From an uncultured Flammeovirgaceae bacterium (GTDB lineage: Bacteria; Bacteroidota; Bacteroidia; Cytophagales; Cyclobacteriaceae), in NCBI GenBank assembly GCA_937138955.1, contig CAKZPJ010000128.1:1-14477 (forward strand): DNA of 14,477 bases, given 5' to 3'. A program made the position numbers and the translations under genes. Positions 1-7,998 of the stretch are shown in pieces (the first letter of the stretch is position 1; each line of letters begins with the position of its first letter). Below the pieces are notes generated by a model. It was not told where the DNA came from. It did no database searches and saw nothing but the letters and a program-made list of their open reading frames with translations.

Positions 1-281
1 CTGAAGTTAAGGTTAATCCTTTTTCAAAGACGAAAGTCACTGTATTTACTAATCCAGCGCGAAACTTATTGTATGTGTCGCTATTTTACAACTTATCAGC
101 CGATGTTCAAGTTGAATTACACCTGTGCAATAGTGCTAGTCAGAAGGTTTTTACTAAAACTATGTCCTCCCAAACTTTGATGATCGACTTATCAAAATAC
201 TCTTTATCACCTGGTGTTTACTACCTAAATATATACCGCGCTAACCACACCTCAGAGGTTGTTAAGCTATTGATAGAATAA
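1..281 (+). CDS. C-terminal end of a T9SS-exported protein (type A sorting domain), partial
   Basis: The reading frame is open from base 3 to a TAA at 279-281, so this is the last ~92 residues of a gene cut by the window edge; the TTG at 69 is inside the gene and not a start. The visible part has the layout of a Por secretion C-terminal sorting domain (TIGR04183-like): an early VNPF/TNPARNLLYV segment, alternating beta-strand residues (VELHLCNSASQ), the DLSKYSLSPGVYYLNIYR strand typical of the '(L/Y)S.GVY.L' motif, and a terminal VVKLLIE strand that stands for the usual basic-hydrophobic end. In this family the domain carries proteins across the outer membrane through T9SS and is then cleaved or anchored. 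The cargo itself lies outside the window, so its activity is unknown. It is followed 93 bases later by a secreted esterase on the same strand, which may or may not share a transcript. Confidence 0.75.
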   Translation, partial: EVKVNPFSKTKVTVFTNPARNLLYVSLFYNLSADVQVELHLCNSASQKVFTKTMSSQTLMIDLSKYSLSPGVYYLNIYRANHTSEVVKLLIE

Positions 282-374
282 ACTTTAAACTATACCTAGA
301 CAACTACAAACTCTATTTACCTAGCAGAAAACAAGTTCTTTTGCTACATTGGTCAGCACAATTTACTAGCAACC

Positions 375-1661
375 ATGAATTACTTTCTCTTTCTTTTCAG
401 CCAATTATCGCTCTTTTCATCTGTTCTTTTCGCCCAACCTGATTTCACCCCTAACTACGATGAGGATAAAGTACCGACCTATACTTTGCCCGATCCATTG
501 GTATTTGAAAACGACGAAAAGGTAGAGAGTCAATCCGGTTGGCAGGAGCGTAGAACTGAAATCTTACAGCTATTTGCCTCTCAAGTCTACGGTAAAACTC
601 CCAATCAGTCGCTCGATTTGCGAACCAAAATACTTTCTACGAATAAGCAGGCACTAGATGGTAAAGCAACTCGTAAAGAAGTTCGGGTTTTCTTCTCAAA
701 ACGAGATGCTCGGCCGTACATGGATATCTTGCTGTTTGTACCCAATAGTGCCAATCGTCCGGCACCCGCTTTTCTGGGCTTAAACTTCTACGGAAATCAA
801 ACTATTCATCCTGATCCGGGCATCACGCTTTCTGACCAGTGGATGCGAGCGAATGAGGATTTTGGGATTGTAGACCACCGAGCTACCGAGGCCTCGAGAG
901 GAGTGCGCGTATCGCGCTGGCCGGCAGAAACCATTATTGACCGAGGTTACGCGCTAGTAACCATCTACTGCGGTGATATTGATCCCGATAAGAACGATTT
1001 TCTAGACGGAGTTCATCCGCTATTTTATGAATCTGGGCAGCAAGAACCCTCCGATGAGGAATGGGGAACGATTGGAGCCTGGGCCTGGGGATTAAGTCGG
1101 GCATTGGATCATTTGCAAACCGAGGAAACTATTGATAGTGACCAAGTAGCTGTTATCGGCCATTCTCGCTTAGGAAAAGCCTCACTGTGGGCTGGAGCGC
1201 AGGATGAACGCTTCGCGATGGTTATTTCTAACAACTCGGGTTGCGGTGGAGCAGCTCTATCTCGGCGGGCTTACGGAGAAACTGTCGGACGAATCAATCA
1301 CAATTTCCCGCATTGGTTCTGCAATAACTTTGAGCAGTACAATAAAAATGAATTTTCTCTATCGGTTGATCAGCATATGCTGCTTTCATTGGTTGCTCCT
1401 CGCCCTCTCTACGTAGCTAGTGCAAAAGAAGACCAGTGGGCTGATCCTAAAGGCGAATTTTTATCAGCAGTCTATGCTACCCCTGCCTATCAATTTTTGG
1501 GGAAAGAAGGGCTTCCAACAACCCAAATGCCTCCAGTTGATGAACCAGTGATTGGTACTATCGGCTATCACATCCGCAGCGGAGGACACGATATTAACTC
1601 TTACGATTGGGAGCAATATCTCAATTTTGCAGATAAGCACTTTGGTGGAAAGAGGCCTTAG
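375..1661 (+). CDS. Secreted CE15 glucuronoyl-esterase-like alpha/beta hydrolase
   Basis: A 428-residue exported alpha/beta hydrolase. Residues 1-20 form a signal peptide with a likely signal peptidase I site after LFA-20. The nucleophile elbow is GHSRLGK (Ser264), followed by the NSGCGGA segment (287-293) typical of carbohydrate esterase family 15; the GGHD segment (His405) supplies the base, and LNFYGNQ (136-142) fits the oxyanion region. CE15 enzymes cleave the ester between 4-O-methyl-glucuronic acid on xylan and lignin alcohols; related bacterial members may take other uronate esters. The canonical catalytic Glu before SGxGG is Asn287 here, while Asp353 in KEDQWADP is placed to be the alternative acid known in some bacterial CE15 enzymes. 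The length is usual for bacterial single-domain members and no sorting domain is seen, so it is probably periplasmic. The start is ATG 375, directly before the signal peptide. Family assignment is firm; substrate is inferred. Confidence 0.83.
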   Translation: MNYFLFLFSQLSLFSSVLFAQPDFTPNYDEDKVPTYTLPDPLVFENDEKVESQSGWQERRTEILQLFASQVYGKTPNQSLDLRTKILSTNKQALDGKATRKEVRVFFSKRDARPYMDILLFVPNSANRPAPAFLGLNFYGNQTIHPDPGITLSDQWMRANEDFGIVDHRATEASRGVRVSRWPAETIIDRGYALVTIYCGDIDPDKNDFLDGVHPLFYESGQQEPSDEEWGTIGAWAWGLSRALDHLQTEETIDSDQVAVIGHSRLGKASLWAGAQDERFAMVISNNSGCGGAALSRRAYGETVGRINHNFPHWFCNNFEQYNKNEFSLSVDQHMLLSLVAPRPLYVASAKEDQWADPKGEFLSAVYATPAYQFLGKEGLPTTQMPPVDEPVIGTIGYHIRSGGHDINSYDWEQYLNFADKHFGGKRP

Positions 1662-1679
1662 CTCCACATAAGCCTTTTT
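1653..1679 (+). terminator. Possible intrinsic terminator of the esterase gene
   Basis: AGGCCTTA (1653-1660) pairs with TAAGCCT (1669-1675) as a seven-pair stem with one bulged C and an eight-base loop, running into TTTTT. It overlaps the stop codon of the esterase. The stem is short, so the call is moderate. Confidence 0.4.
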
Positions 1680-1804
1680 ACGCCTTCCGATAGATATTCA
1701 TCAGGAAGCTAAACCATAAGCTTAGATACGCCTACGCTACAAAGCAGATTCACACCTATGCTTCTAAAGCGCATTTATTTTAGTTTGGTCTACTCGATTG
1801 CCAA

Positions 1805-2401
1805 CTATAACTCGTCTTCTGGAGTGTTAAAATTTTTATATTGAGCCACAATAGCTTCGGGAATATCCAAAAAGTGGGCTCGGAGGTGATTTTTAACAAT
1901 AGCGTTCATGCTTTGGTCGGTTAGTCGTCGCTGTTGATATAAATTATCTAATTGAGTTAGGTCTTCGTTTCGGTAAATACTGCAGAGCGGTTGAATTCGT
2001 TGCTCAGCACGACTAATCACAGTAGCATAGCGCTTTCTAAATTCCTCTAGCCATAAAGTAAAAGCCTTTACATTTAAACGAGGCATATCGCAAGGAACCA
2101 CTAATAAATGTTGTTGAGGAATCTTACGATGCGCCGAGATAATTCCTCGCACTGGTCCGTTAATTTGTTTTAAGCTCCCATCAACAACCAGGGGAATATT
2201 GGGCAAACGTTGACTGTAAAGCTCCTGCTGCTCAAGACGAACGGATAGAAAAGTAGGAATATTAAGACTAGATAGACAATTGTAAAGCAATTGCGCCCAT
2301 GGTATTCCTCTGTCTTCTTTTAGTCCTTTATCAGTACCCATCCGGGAACTTAAACCGCCGCACAGAATAAGTGCTGAAATATTCGCTTTATTTTGGTTCA
2401 T
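1805..2401 (-). CDS. mobA: Molybdenum cofactor guanylyltransferase MobA
   Basis: A 198-residue nucleotidyltransferase that joins GMP from GTP to molybdopterin cofactor, giving the guanine-dinucleotide form used by DMSO-reductase-type enzymes such as nitrate reductases. The N-terminal nucleotide-binding loop ILCGGLSSRMGTDK occupies residues 11-25 with Lys25; the GPVRG guanine-site segment is at 82-86; VVPCDMPRL (101-109) carries the Mg-binding Asp105; QPLCSIYR (137-144) and the terminal NFNTPED (190-196) complete the family pattern. The length matches stand-alone MobA with no MobB fusion. It is cytosolic. It starts from ATG at 2401 and is divergent from a DUF4202 gene across 226 bases, so the two may share control. 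No molybdoenzyme is inside the window. Confidence 0.88.
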   Translation of the reverse strand: MNQNKANISALILCGGLSSRMGTDKGLKEDRGIPWAQLLYNCLSSLNIPTFLSVRLEQQELYSQRLPNIPLVVDGSLKQINGPVRGIISAHRKIPQQHLLVVPCDMPRLNVKAFTLWLEEFRKRYATVISRAEQRIQPLCSIYRNEDLTQLDNLYQQRRLTDQSMNAIVKNHLRAHFLDIPEAIVAQYKNFNTPEDEL

Positions 2402-2535
2402 ACCGGAAGTTATGATTAGCCAATAATGATGTCTATGAATGTGGGTAGTAATATAGAACCGCCAAGCTATTCAATCCATTTTACATCAACAAAATAGTAT
2501 CTATTGTAGCAAATGCAGCAGCAAATAACTCTAAA

Positions 2536-2562
2536 TTGGGGCTTTAAGGGTAAAGTACTTTG
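2536..2562 (+). promoter_or_regulatory. Predicted Bacteroidota-type promoter for the DUF4202 gene
   Basis: TACTTTG at 2556-2562 matches the -7 box of Bacteroidota sigma-A promoters (TAnnTTTG, here with one spacer base fewer than the strict form). A TTG at 2536-2538 lies 17 bases upstream as a -33 box. It would give a 5' leader of about 60 bases before the ATG at 2628. This is a motif match only. Confidence 0.35.
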
Positions 2563-2627
2563 CATTTAGCTATAGTTTACCTTGCGTATTCCAAACCTAA
2601 AACCCACTAACTCACGATAGCTAGCCT

Positions 2628-3227
2628 ATGGATACAACTAACAAGGAGAGTCGCCTGGTTCGCACCCTTACAGCATTTGACGATGCTAATCGGCATGATC
2701 CGCGCACTTATTATGATGAAGCAGGAAACTCAATTCCTTCAGAGCTACTGTATGCCCAGCGCATGAGTGCGACGTTACTAGTATTCTGCCCTTCGCCCTC
2801 AGAGGCACTACAACTGGCTGCCCGAAGTCAGCATATTGAACGGTGGAAAATTCCAAGAAATGATTATCCGATGGATCGTAAGGGATACTTACGGTGGCGC
2901 AGCGAACTCAAGAAATTTCACGGAATACGAGTGGCGGAGATTATGCAGCAATATGACTATGACGACAAAACCATATCCCGAGTCAAAGCTCTACTAAGCA
3001 AGAAGCAAATGAAGAACGATGCCGAAGTGCAAACTCTGGAAGATGTGATCTGCTTGGTTTTCTTACGCTACTACTTTGCCGATTTTACTCAGAAGCATCC
3101 TGAAGAAAAGATTATCTCAATTGTTACCAAAACCTGGGATAAGATGTCTAGTAAAGGACACAAATCTGCGCTTGCTTTACCTTTATCAGAAACTTCACGC
3201 GCCATCATTGAAAAGGCTCTAAGCTAG
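2628..3227 (+). CDS. DUF4202 family protein, function unknown
   Basis: A 199-residue soluble protein without signal peptide or membrane segment. It matches the DUF4202 family over its whole length: ELLYAQRMS (39-47), the strongly conserved LQLAARSQHIERWKIPR run (61-77) followed by YPMDRKGYLRWR (80-91), LEDVICLVF (137-145) and WDKMSSKGH (170-178). The H-(I)-x-R-W motif around His69 together with the later Glu138-Asp139 resembles the metal-ligand spacing of HD-type helical hydrolases, but that is inference. The family has no established biochemical role. It is divergent from mobA and convergent, with a 12-base gap, with the DUF7009-like gene, so a role near molybdenum cofactor or nitrogen assimilation is possible from context alone. 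The ATG at 2628 is the first in frame and fits the family N-terminus. Confidence 0.82.
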   Translation: MDTTNKESRLVRTLTAFDDANRHDPRTYYDEAGNSIPSELLYAQRMSATLLVFCPSPSEALQLAARSQHIERWKIPRNDYPMDRKGYLRWRSELKKFHGIRVAEIMQQYDYDDKTISRVKALLSKKQMKNDAEVQTLEDVICLVFLRYYFADFTQKHPEEKIISIVTKTWDKMSSKGHKSALALPLSETSRAIIEKALS

Positions 3228-3239
3228 TCTTTAAGCTGT

Positions 3240-3611
3240 TTAGGATGCTTCAGGATTAGGGAACTGGTCAGGTTCATCTTGCACATCTCGGTGTAAGCAG
3301 CGGAAATCTTTCTCGATCAAAATGTGTAACAACGGCGTATCTTCTGAGAAAATTCGCTCTTCAATGCCTACTTGGTTGGTAGTGACCCACCGATGAGCGA
3401 CTTGCTCCGAAACTCTCACCCTTATTTCGTGATTCTGATAAGCTACTATTACGGGCTGCTGATCGGCATGGATTGATAAACTGTAGGAAAACGCTGGATT
3501 TCCTTCACCAATTCTCATCACCTCTTGCACCGGTTTTCCCTCGCCTATTCGTTGCACTTCAGCCTGAGTTAACCGCAACCGAAGGCTGTTCCCTTGAATT
3601 CGTAGCTTCAT
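3240..3611 (-). CDS. Small DUF7009-like conserved protein
   Basis: The preferred start is the ATG at 3611 (MKLRIQGNSLRLRLTQ), giving 123 residues; the frame stays open further to a TTG at 3638, but the MKLRI start fits related proteins. It has no signal peptide. Features are the beta-rich start with an 'xGNSLRLRL(T/S)Q' signature (7-16), a TNQVGIEE turn (78-85), and a conserved LIEKDFRCLHR segment (98-108) with one Cys and one His near the end, then a FPNP tail. I recognise the pattern as the family named DUF7009, whose function is unknown. It is convergent with the DUF4202 gene and about 100 bases downstream of the DUF1593 gene on the same strand. Confidence in a real gene is high; the family name is from memory. 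Confidence 0.7.
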   Translation of the reverse strand: MKLRIQGNSLRLRLTQAEVQRIGEGKPVQEVMRIGEGNPAFSYSLSIHADQQPVIVAYQNHEIRVRVSEQVAHRWVTTNQVGIEERIFSEDTPLLHILIEKDFRCLHRDVQDEPDQFPNPEAS

Positions 3612-3714
3612 AGCATAAAAGTAGTAAAAGGCCAACAAAAACTAGCAAGACACTATAAAGGAAAATGGTTAATTGGCCCTCACACTTTAGTCTGTATAAA
3701 GCGTAGGGATGTTA

Positions 3715-5202
3715 TTATTCTACGACAATAATAATTCTTCGGTAGCTGTATAGCATCGGCTCTCCGTCGTCCTTTACTTCAAGAATAACGTGAAAATTCT
3801 GCCCAGTAGCAGCATTTTGAGGAATAGTGATGATGGCTACTTGAGTGTTAGCATTCGTTATATTTACCGAACCAGTATACGTTCCCACGCCTTCGTATAC
3901 CAACCAGTGAAAGTCCAATTGATCACCATCCGGATCAGTTGATCCTTCAGCATCCAGAGAAATCTCCGCTCCGGGTGATACAGTTAATGTAACGACATCT
4001 TTGCTGGTATCTCCGTCGAAAGCAGCTACCGGATTGTGGTTAGCTTCTTCAAAAGGTTTTACGCACCAATCCATACGAGCCTCAAAATCATTCTGAAAAG
4101 CGGGTCGCCAGCGGGCTACCGAGAGCTGAGCTTTTTCTCCGATAGGCTTATCCGAAAGTGGGTCATTATTAAGATCGACGAAAAGAGGTTTTGCCCCTTG
4201 GTATCTTCCCCCCCACGAACCCCAGGTAGGCTGTTCTGGATAGTTCAACCCATTGGCAATAAGATATAAGAACGACGGAGTATCGCCTTCAATATAAGGA
4301 GCACTCCACGCGCTCGGTCGTTCAGTATACAGTTTGCCTAATGGGCCATGTTTGTCTAGCACATTTTCTTCTACCCATGCTTCGGAATAGTAAGACGTGT
4401 CTCCCTGCTGGTATATTCCACGGAAAGTACCCGTACCCTCACTACTTTGGATAATAAACAAATTAGGAAAATTTTCTAAAATCCAGTCGTTAGATAAATC
4501 TTGTTTGGCAATGGCATACACCCGAAGCTTAGCCACAAAAGTCGCCAGCTCTTCCGCACTTCGCTCTTGTTTTACTTGCCACAGTGCCTGAGCTAAATCA
4601 GAAGCCGTACCCCACACTACAATCCAGACCGGACGCGGATCAGGGCGATCTACTAGTTCTATAATCCAGTCGGAACCTTCAGAATTTTTATCCGCTCCAA
4701 TTTTTTCAGTGAGGGGAATCTCGCTGGTCTTTTGGGTTTTAGGATCCCAGTTTCTCTTAGGAACAGGGTACCCCGTTTTGATCTTATCCAGTAAAAAGGG
4801 CACGGTAGGGTATCCATCAGCATGGTGGAGTAGTTGATCGCGCACTTCCCCGTACGCATTGATGCGCTCGGCAATTAATTCTGGCAAGAGTGCCGGACGA
4901 TTATCACGAATAACCCGCCCCGTAGCAATAAGTCCTTCTACATCAAACTCATTAGAATACAAAAGAAAGCGTACCATTGATTCTTCATCGTCCGGATCAC
5001 CTCCGATATCCGTGAGCACAACCACCCGGGGCTTTCCGGTTGAACCTGTGGGTTCTAGATTCTCAGCCTTAGCTTCAGATAAAGAGCTACGTTCAGCTTC
5101 CTGTGATGAAGAGGTACAGGCATTCAGGCCCAACGCTGTTGCGAAACTAATAATAATGATTAGCTGATGTGAAAGGCTATGGGTTATTTTCTTCATGTGC
5201 AT
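3715..5202 (-). CDS. DUF1593/Sde0182-type nucleoside-hydrolase-like lipoprotein
   Basis: A 495-residue envelope protein. The N-terminus is a lipoprotein signal with a lipobox LNAC at 26-29 (lipidated Cys29) and a Ser/Glu-rich linker to about residue 57. Residues ~58-380 match DUF1593, a domain with the nucleoside hydrolase fold; the acidic metal-site motif TDIGGDPDDEES is at 64-75 and a VVWGTASDLAQAL helix start lies further on. The last ~105 residues (from HNPVAAFDGD) form an Ig-like beta domain as in the Saccharophagus protein Sde0182, described as cellulose binding. The natural substrate is not known; glycoside or polysaccharide binding is an inference from the family. The first ATG (5202) is taken; a second at 5196 is just two codons later and would keep the signal. 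It reads towards the DUF7009-like gene. Confidence 0.8.
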   Translation of the reverse strand: MHMKKITHSLSHQLIIIISFATALGLNACTSSSQEAERSSLSEAKAENLEPTGSTGKPRVVVLTDIGGDPDDEESMVRFLLYSNEFDVEGLIATGRVIRDNRPALLPELIAERINAYGEVRDQLLHHADGYPTVPFLLDKIKTGYPVPKRNWDPKTQKTSEIPLTEKIGADKNSEGSDWIIELVDRPDPRPVWIVVWGTASDLAQALWQVKQERSAEELATFVAKLRVYAIAKQDLSNDWILENFPNLFIIQSSEGTGTFRGIYQQGDTSYYSEAWVEENVLDKHGPLGKLYTERPSAWSAPYIEGDTPSFLYLIANGLNYPEQPTWGSWGGRYQGAKPLFVDLNNDPLSDKPIGEKAQLSVARWRPAFQNDFEARMDWCVKPFEEANHNPVAAFDGDTSKDVVTLTVSPGAEISLDAEGSTDPDGDQLDFHWLVYEGVGTYTGSVNITNANTQVAIITIPQNAATGQNFHVILEVKDDGEPMLYSYRRIIIVVE

Positions 5203-5319
5203 TGGGGTAGAGTATTGATAAGAAGTAACGCTATTGCTCTGTGACTACATACTAATAGCTTAGACTTTTTTTCAAACCCATATCCCAGCTATGCAGTCTC
5301 CAAGTTAATGAGTCAAAAG

Positions 5320-7779
5320 CTAATCCATAGTAAACTCCAGTGGTTCTTCTACTTTAGTTTTAAGCAACGCTAAATCTAGCACTTCACTTACTGTATCTAT
5401 AAAGTGTACCTTCAAACCTTTTACGTAGCGATCATCAATCTCTTCGATATCCTTCCGGTTTTTCTGACAAAGAATAATTTCTTTGATCCCTGCTCTACGT
5501 GCCGCCAGAATTTTCTCTTTAATCCCACCTACCGGCATCACCTTGCCTCGTAAGGTAATTTCGCCCGTCATAGCTACCTTGGCTTTTACTTTACGCTGAG
5601 TATAGACCGAAGCCATTGCGGTAAGCATCGTGATTCCGGCGGAAGGCCCATCTTTAGGAACAGCTCCGGCGGGCACATGCACGTGCAGATCATAGTTCTC
5701 AAAAACTTTGTAGTGAATACCCAACTGTTCCGCCTTTGATTTCAGGTAAGAAAGCGCAGTCATGGCTGATTCCTTCATCACGTCGCCAAGTTGTCCCGAT
5801 AGGGTTAGTTTTCCCTTACCTCGACTCAAACTACTTTCAATAAATAAAATCTCGCCCCCCGATTGAGTCCAGGCTAATCCGGTCACTACTCCCGGAGTAT
5901 TATTATCCTGATAGTTTTCTTTGTCAAACACGGGAGCGCCCAATATACGGCGTACTTCAGCTTCGGTAATTTTCTTGGAATACTCTTCTTCCATGGCTAA
6001 CGACTTTGCCACATTACGAATAACCGTAGCCAGTTTTCGCTCCAAATTTCGCACCCCTGATTCGCGGGTGTAATCTTCCACTACTCGCGTTATTGCTTTC
6101 TTATCGAAAGAAATATCTTTTCCGGTTAACCCATGTTCTTTACGCTGCTTGGGAATTAAATGGCGTTTAGCAATCTCTACTTTTTCCTCCAGCGTATAGC
6201 CCGAAATATCAATAATCTCCATCCGATCACGTAGGGCCGGATGAATTGATTCTAGGGAATTGGCGGTGGCGACAAAGAGTACGTTAGAAAGGTCATACTC
6301 TACTTCCAAGTAATTATCCAGAAACGCACTGTTCTGCTCGGGATCAAGCACCTCAAGTAGAGCTGACGAGGGGTCACCCCGAAAGTCAGATCGTACTTTA
6401 TCAATTTCATCCAAGATGAATACCGGATTCGCTGATTTTGCCTTTTTGATATTTTGAATAATTTTTCCTGGCATCGCTCCAATATAGGTTTTACGATGCC
6501 CCCGAATTTCAGCTTCATCGCTGACACCCCCCAGCGAAATTCGGGCGTACTTTCGGTTCAAAGCCGAAGCGATTGAGCGACCTAAGGAGGTTTTTCCTAC
6601 TCCCGGAGGACCGTACAGGCATAAAATAGGCCCTTTCATATTATTCTTCAGCTTCAGCACTGCTAAGTACTCAATTATCCGATCTTTTACTTTGTCTAAT
6701 CCGTAGTGGTCGCGATCAAGAATACGCTGGGCGTGTTTTAGATCGAAATTGTCATCAGTATAGTCTTGCCAGGGTAAATCTAGCAGAAACTCAGCGTAGT
6801 TAAACGTTAGCGGATACTCGGCCGCGGCGGGGTTCATTCTTAGCAGCTTCTCTAGCTCTTTGTTGAAATGCTCGGCTACCGCTTTTGACCATTTTTTCTT
6901 CTCTCCTCGCTGTCGCATCTTCTCCACTTCCTGATCGGTTCCCCCATCACCCAGTTCGTCTTGTAGCACTTTCATCTGTTGCCGCAAAAAGTAATCCCGT
7001 TGCTGCTGATCAATATCCGAGTGCACTTTGCTATGGATTTCATGCCGAATTTCCAGCAGTTGAATGTCCTTGAGCATGTACTCCAACAATAGCTTAGCTC
7101 GTTGCTTACCGTTATTGATTTCTAGTAAGCGTTGCTTATCTTTTACCTCTACGTTAATATTGGATGACAAGAAGTGCGTCAGAAAACTGGGGCTATCAAT
7201 ATTATCCAGGGCTTGCTGGGCTTCCTGGGGAATCTCGGGGTTCAGTCGTAATATTTTAGCCGCCGCTTCCTTCAGCGACTGCACCAGTGCGGTTAATTCT
7301 TTGGTCTGACGGGTTGGGAATTTCTCTTCCAGATACTTAACTTCCGCTACCATATACGGCTCATCCCGCAGAAAAGAACTTACCTTAAACCGCTTTTTTC
7401 CCTGAATAATAATGGTGGTATTTCCGTCGGGCAACACCAATACCTTGATAATTTTAGCTACGGTGCCTACTTTGTATACCTCGCTGGTATCCGGGTCTTC
7501 CGCTTGATTATCTTTTTGGGCAATTACTCCAATTAGGCGAGTACCTTCGTTGTACGCCTGCTTAACCAGCTTGATTGACTTCTTTCGCCCCACAGTAATC
7601 GGAATTACTACACCGGGGAATAATACCGTATTGCGGATAGGCAATACCGACAGTTCTGTCGGAAATTCAATCTCATCATCATCATCCTCGTCTTCGGCAG
7701 TTACCAGTTGTATAAGATCGTCGGCTTCTTCGTCAAAATCCTGGGCAAAAAGTTGGTTAAAAGCTGAATTTATATTCAT
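5320..7779 (-). CDS. lon: ATP-dependent protease Lon
   Basis: An 819-residue cytosolic AAA+ serine protease that unfolds and degrades damaged and regulatory proteins. After a short, very acidic extension (residues 15-38), the Lon N-terminal substrate domain covers ~42-240, a coiled region ~240-310, and the AAA+ module ~340-580 with Walker A GPPGVGKT (390-397) and Walker B ILDEID (455-460). The protease domain carries PKDGPSAG with catalytic Ser713 and GGIKEKILAA with Lys756; their 43-residue spacing equals that of the E. coli Ser679-Lys722 dyad. The length is usual for LonA, and the acidic lead is common in Bacteroidota. The start is ATG 7779. The gene is divergent from the PorE-like gene; its leader holds a palindrome described separately. 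All catalytic residues are present, so an active enzyme is expected. Confidence 0.97.
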   Translation of the reverse strand: MNINSAFNQLFAQDFDEEADDLIQLVTAEDEDDDDEIEFPTELSVLPIRNTVLFPGVVIPITVGRKKSIKLVKQAYNEGTRLIGVIAQKDNQAEDPDTSEVYKVGTVAKIIKVLVLPDGNTTIIIQGKKRFKVSSFLRDEPYMVAEVKYLEEKFPTRQTKELTALVQSLKEAAAKILRLNPEIPQEAQQALDNIDSPSFLTHFLSSNINVEVKDKQRLLEINNGKQRAKLLLEYMLKDIQLLEIRHEIHSKVHSDIDQQQRDYFLRQQMKVLQDELGDGGTDQEVEKMRQRGEKKKWSKAVAEHFNKELEKLLRMNPAAAEYPLTFNYAEFLLDLPWQDYTDDNFDLKHAQRILDRDHYGLDKVKDRIIEYLAVLKLKNNMKGPILCLYGPPGVGKTSLGRSIASALNRKYARISLGGVSDEAEIRGHRKTYIGAMPGKIIQNIKKAKSANPVFILDEIDKVRSDFRGDPSSALLEVLDPEQNSAFLDNYLEVEYDLSNVLFVATANSLESIHPALRDRMEIIDISGYTLEEKVEIAKRHLIPKQRKEHGLTGKDISFDKKAITRVVEDYTRESGVRNLERKLATVIRNVAKSLAMEEEYSKKITEAEVRRILGAPVFDKENYQDNNTPGVVTGLAWTQSGGEILFIESSLSRGKGKLTLSGQLGDVMKESAMTALSYLKSKAEQLGIHYKVFENYDLHVHVPAGAVPKDGPSAGITMLTAMASVYTQRKVKAKVAMTGEITLRGKVMPVGGIKEKILAARRAGIKEIILCQKNRKDIEEIDDRYVKGLKVHFIDTVSEVLDLALLKTKVEEPLEFTMD

Positions 7780-7791
7780 ACGCGCTGTTTT

Positions 7792-7808
7792 CCTGTCAAG
7801 CTGACAGG
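7792..7808. promoter_or_regulatory. Perfect palindrome in the lon leader
   Basis: CCTGTCA-AGC-TGACAGG is a perfect inverted repeat with seven-base arms and a three-base centre, ending 12 bases before the lon start codon. It could be a repressor site or an mRNA hairpin that covers the ribosome entry region. No U-run follows on the lon strand, so it is not a terminator for that direction. Confidence 0.45.
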
Positions 7809-7823
7809 TATTTATTGCTTTCT

Positions 7824-7854
7824 CAAAAATTGTTGTAGGTCAATACTATGTCAA
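7824..7854 (-). promoter_or_regulatory. Possible lon promoter
   Basis: On the minus strand AATTTTTG (plus 7824-7831) differs by one base from TAnnTTTG, and a TTGACA (plus 7849-7854) gives a TTG box 20 bases upstream. The TTGAC word recurs 11 bases away (plus 7839-7844 reads GTCAAT). Motif match only, with one mismatch. Confidence 0.3.
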
Positions 7855-7879
7855 TCCTTATGCCAGCCTTATGTTATAA

Positions 7880-7887
7880 TAAATTTG
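7880..7887 (+). promoter_or_regulatory. Possible -7 box for the PorE-like gene
   Basis: TAAATTTG fits TAnnTTTG exactly and lies 111 bases before the ATG. No TTG box is found at the expected distance upstream, so the call is weak. Confidence 0.25.
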
Positions 7888-7998
7888 TGGGTAAGATTAC
7901 GCTAATTTTTTTCTGGTTTTAGCATAAACTCAGATCAAATCTTACACCTTCACCTATTTTGCACGTTAGTTGCTGATTCATAGAGGATTATCATACTA

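Noticed and set aside
3612..3638. Nine-codon N-terminal extension of the DUF7009-like gene from a TTG
   Set aside because: The ATG at 3611 gives the family-like MKLRI start, and the extension looks like leader sequence.
4036..5167. Several plus-strand frames inside the DUF1593 gene
   Set aside because: They are antisense shadows without motifs or promoter signals.
7670..7700. Run of TCATCATCATC as a microsatellite
   Set aside because: It encodes the acidic Asp/Glu stretch at the Lon N-terminus, which is usual in this phylum.
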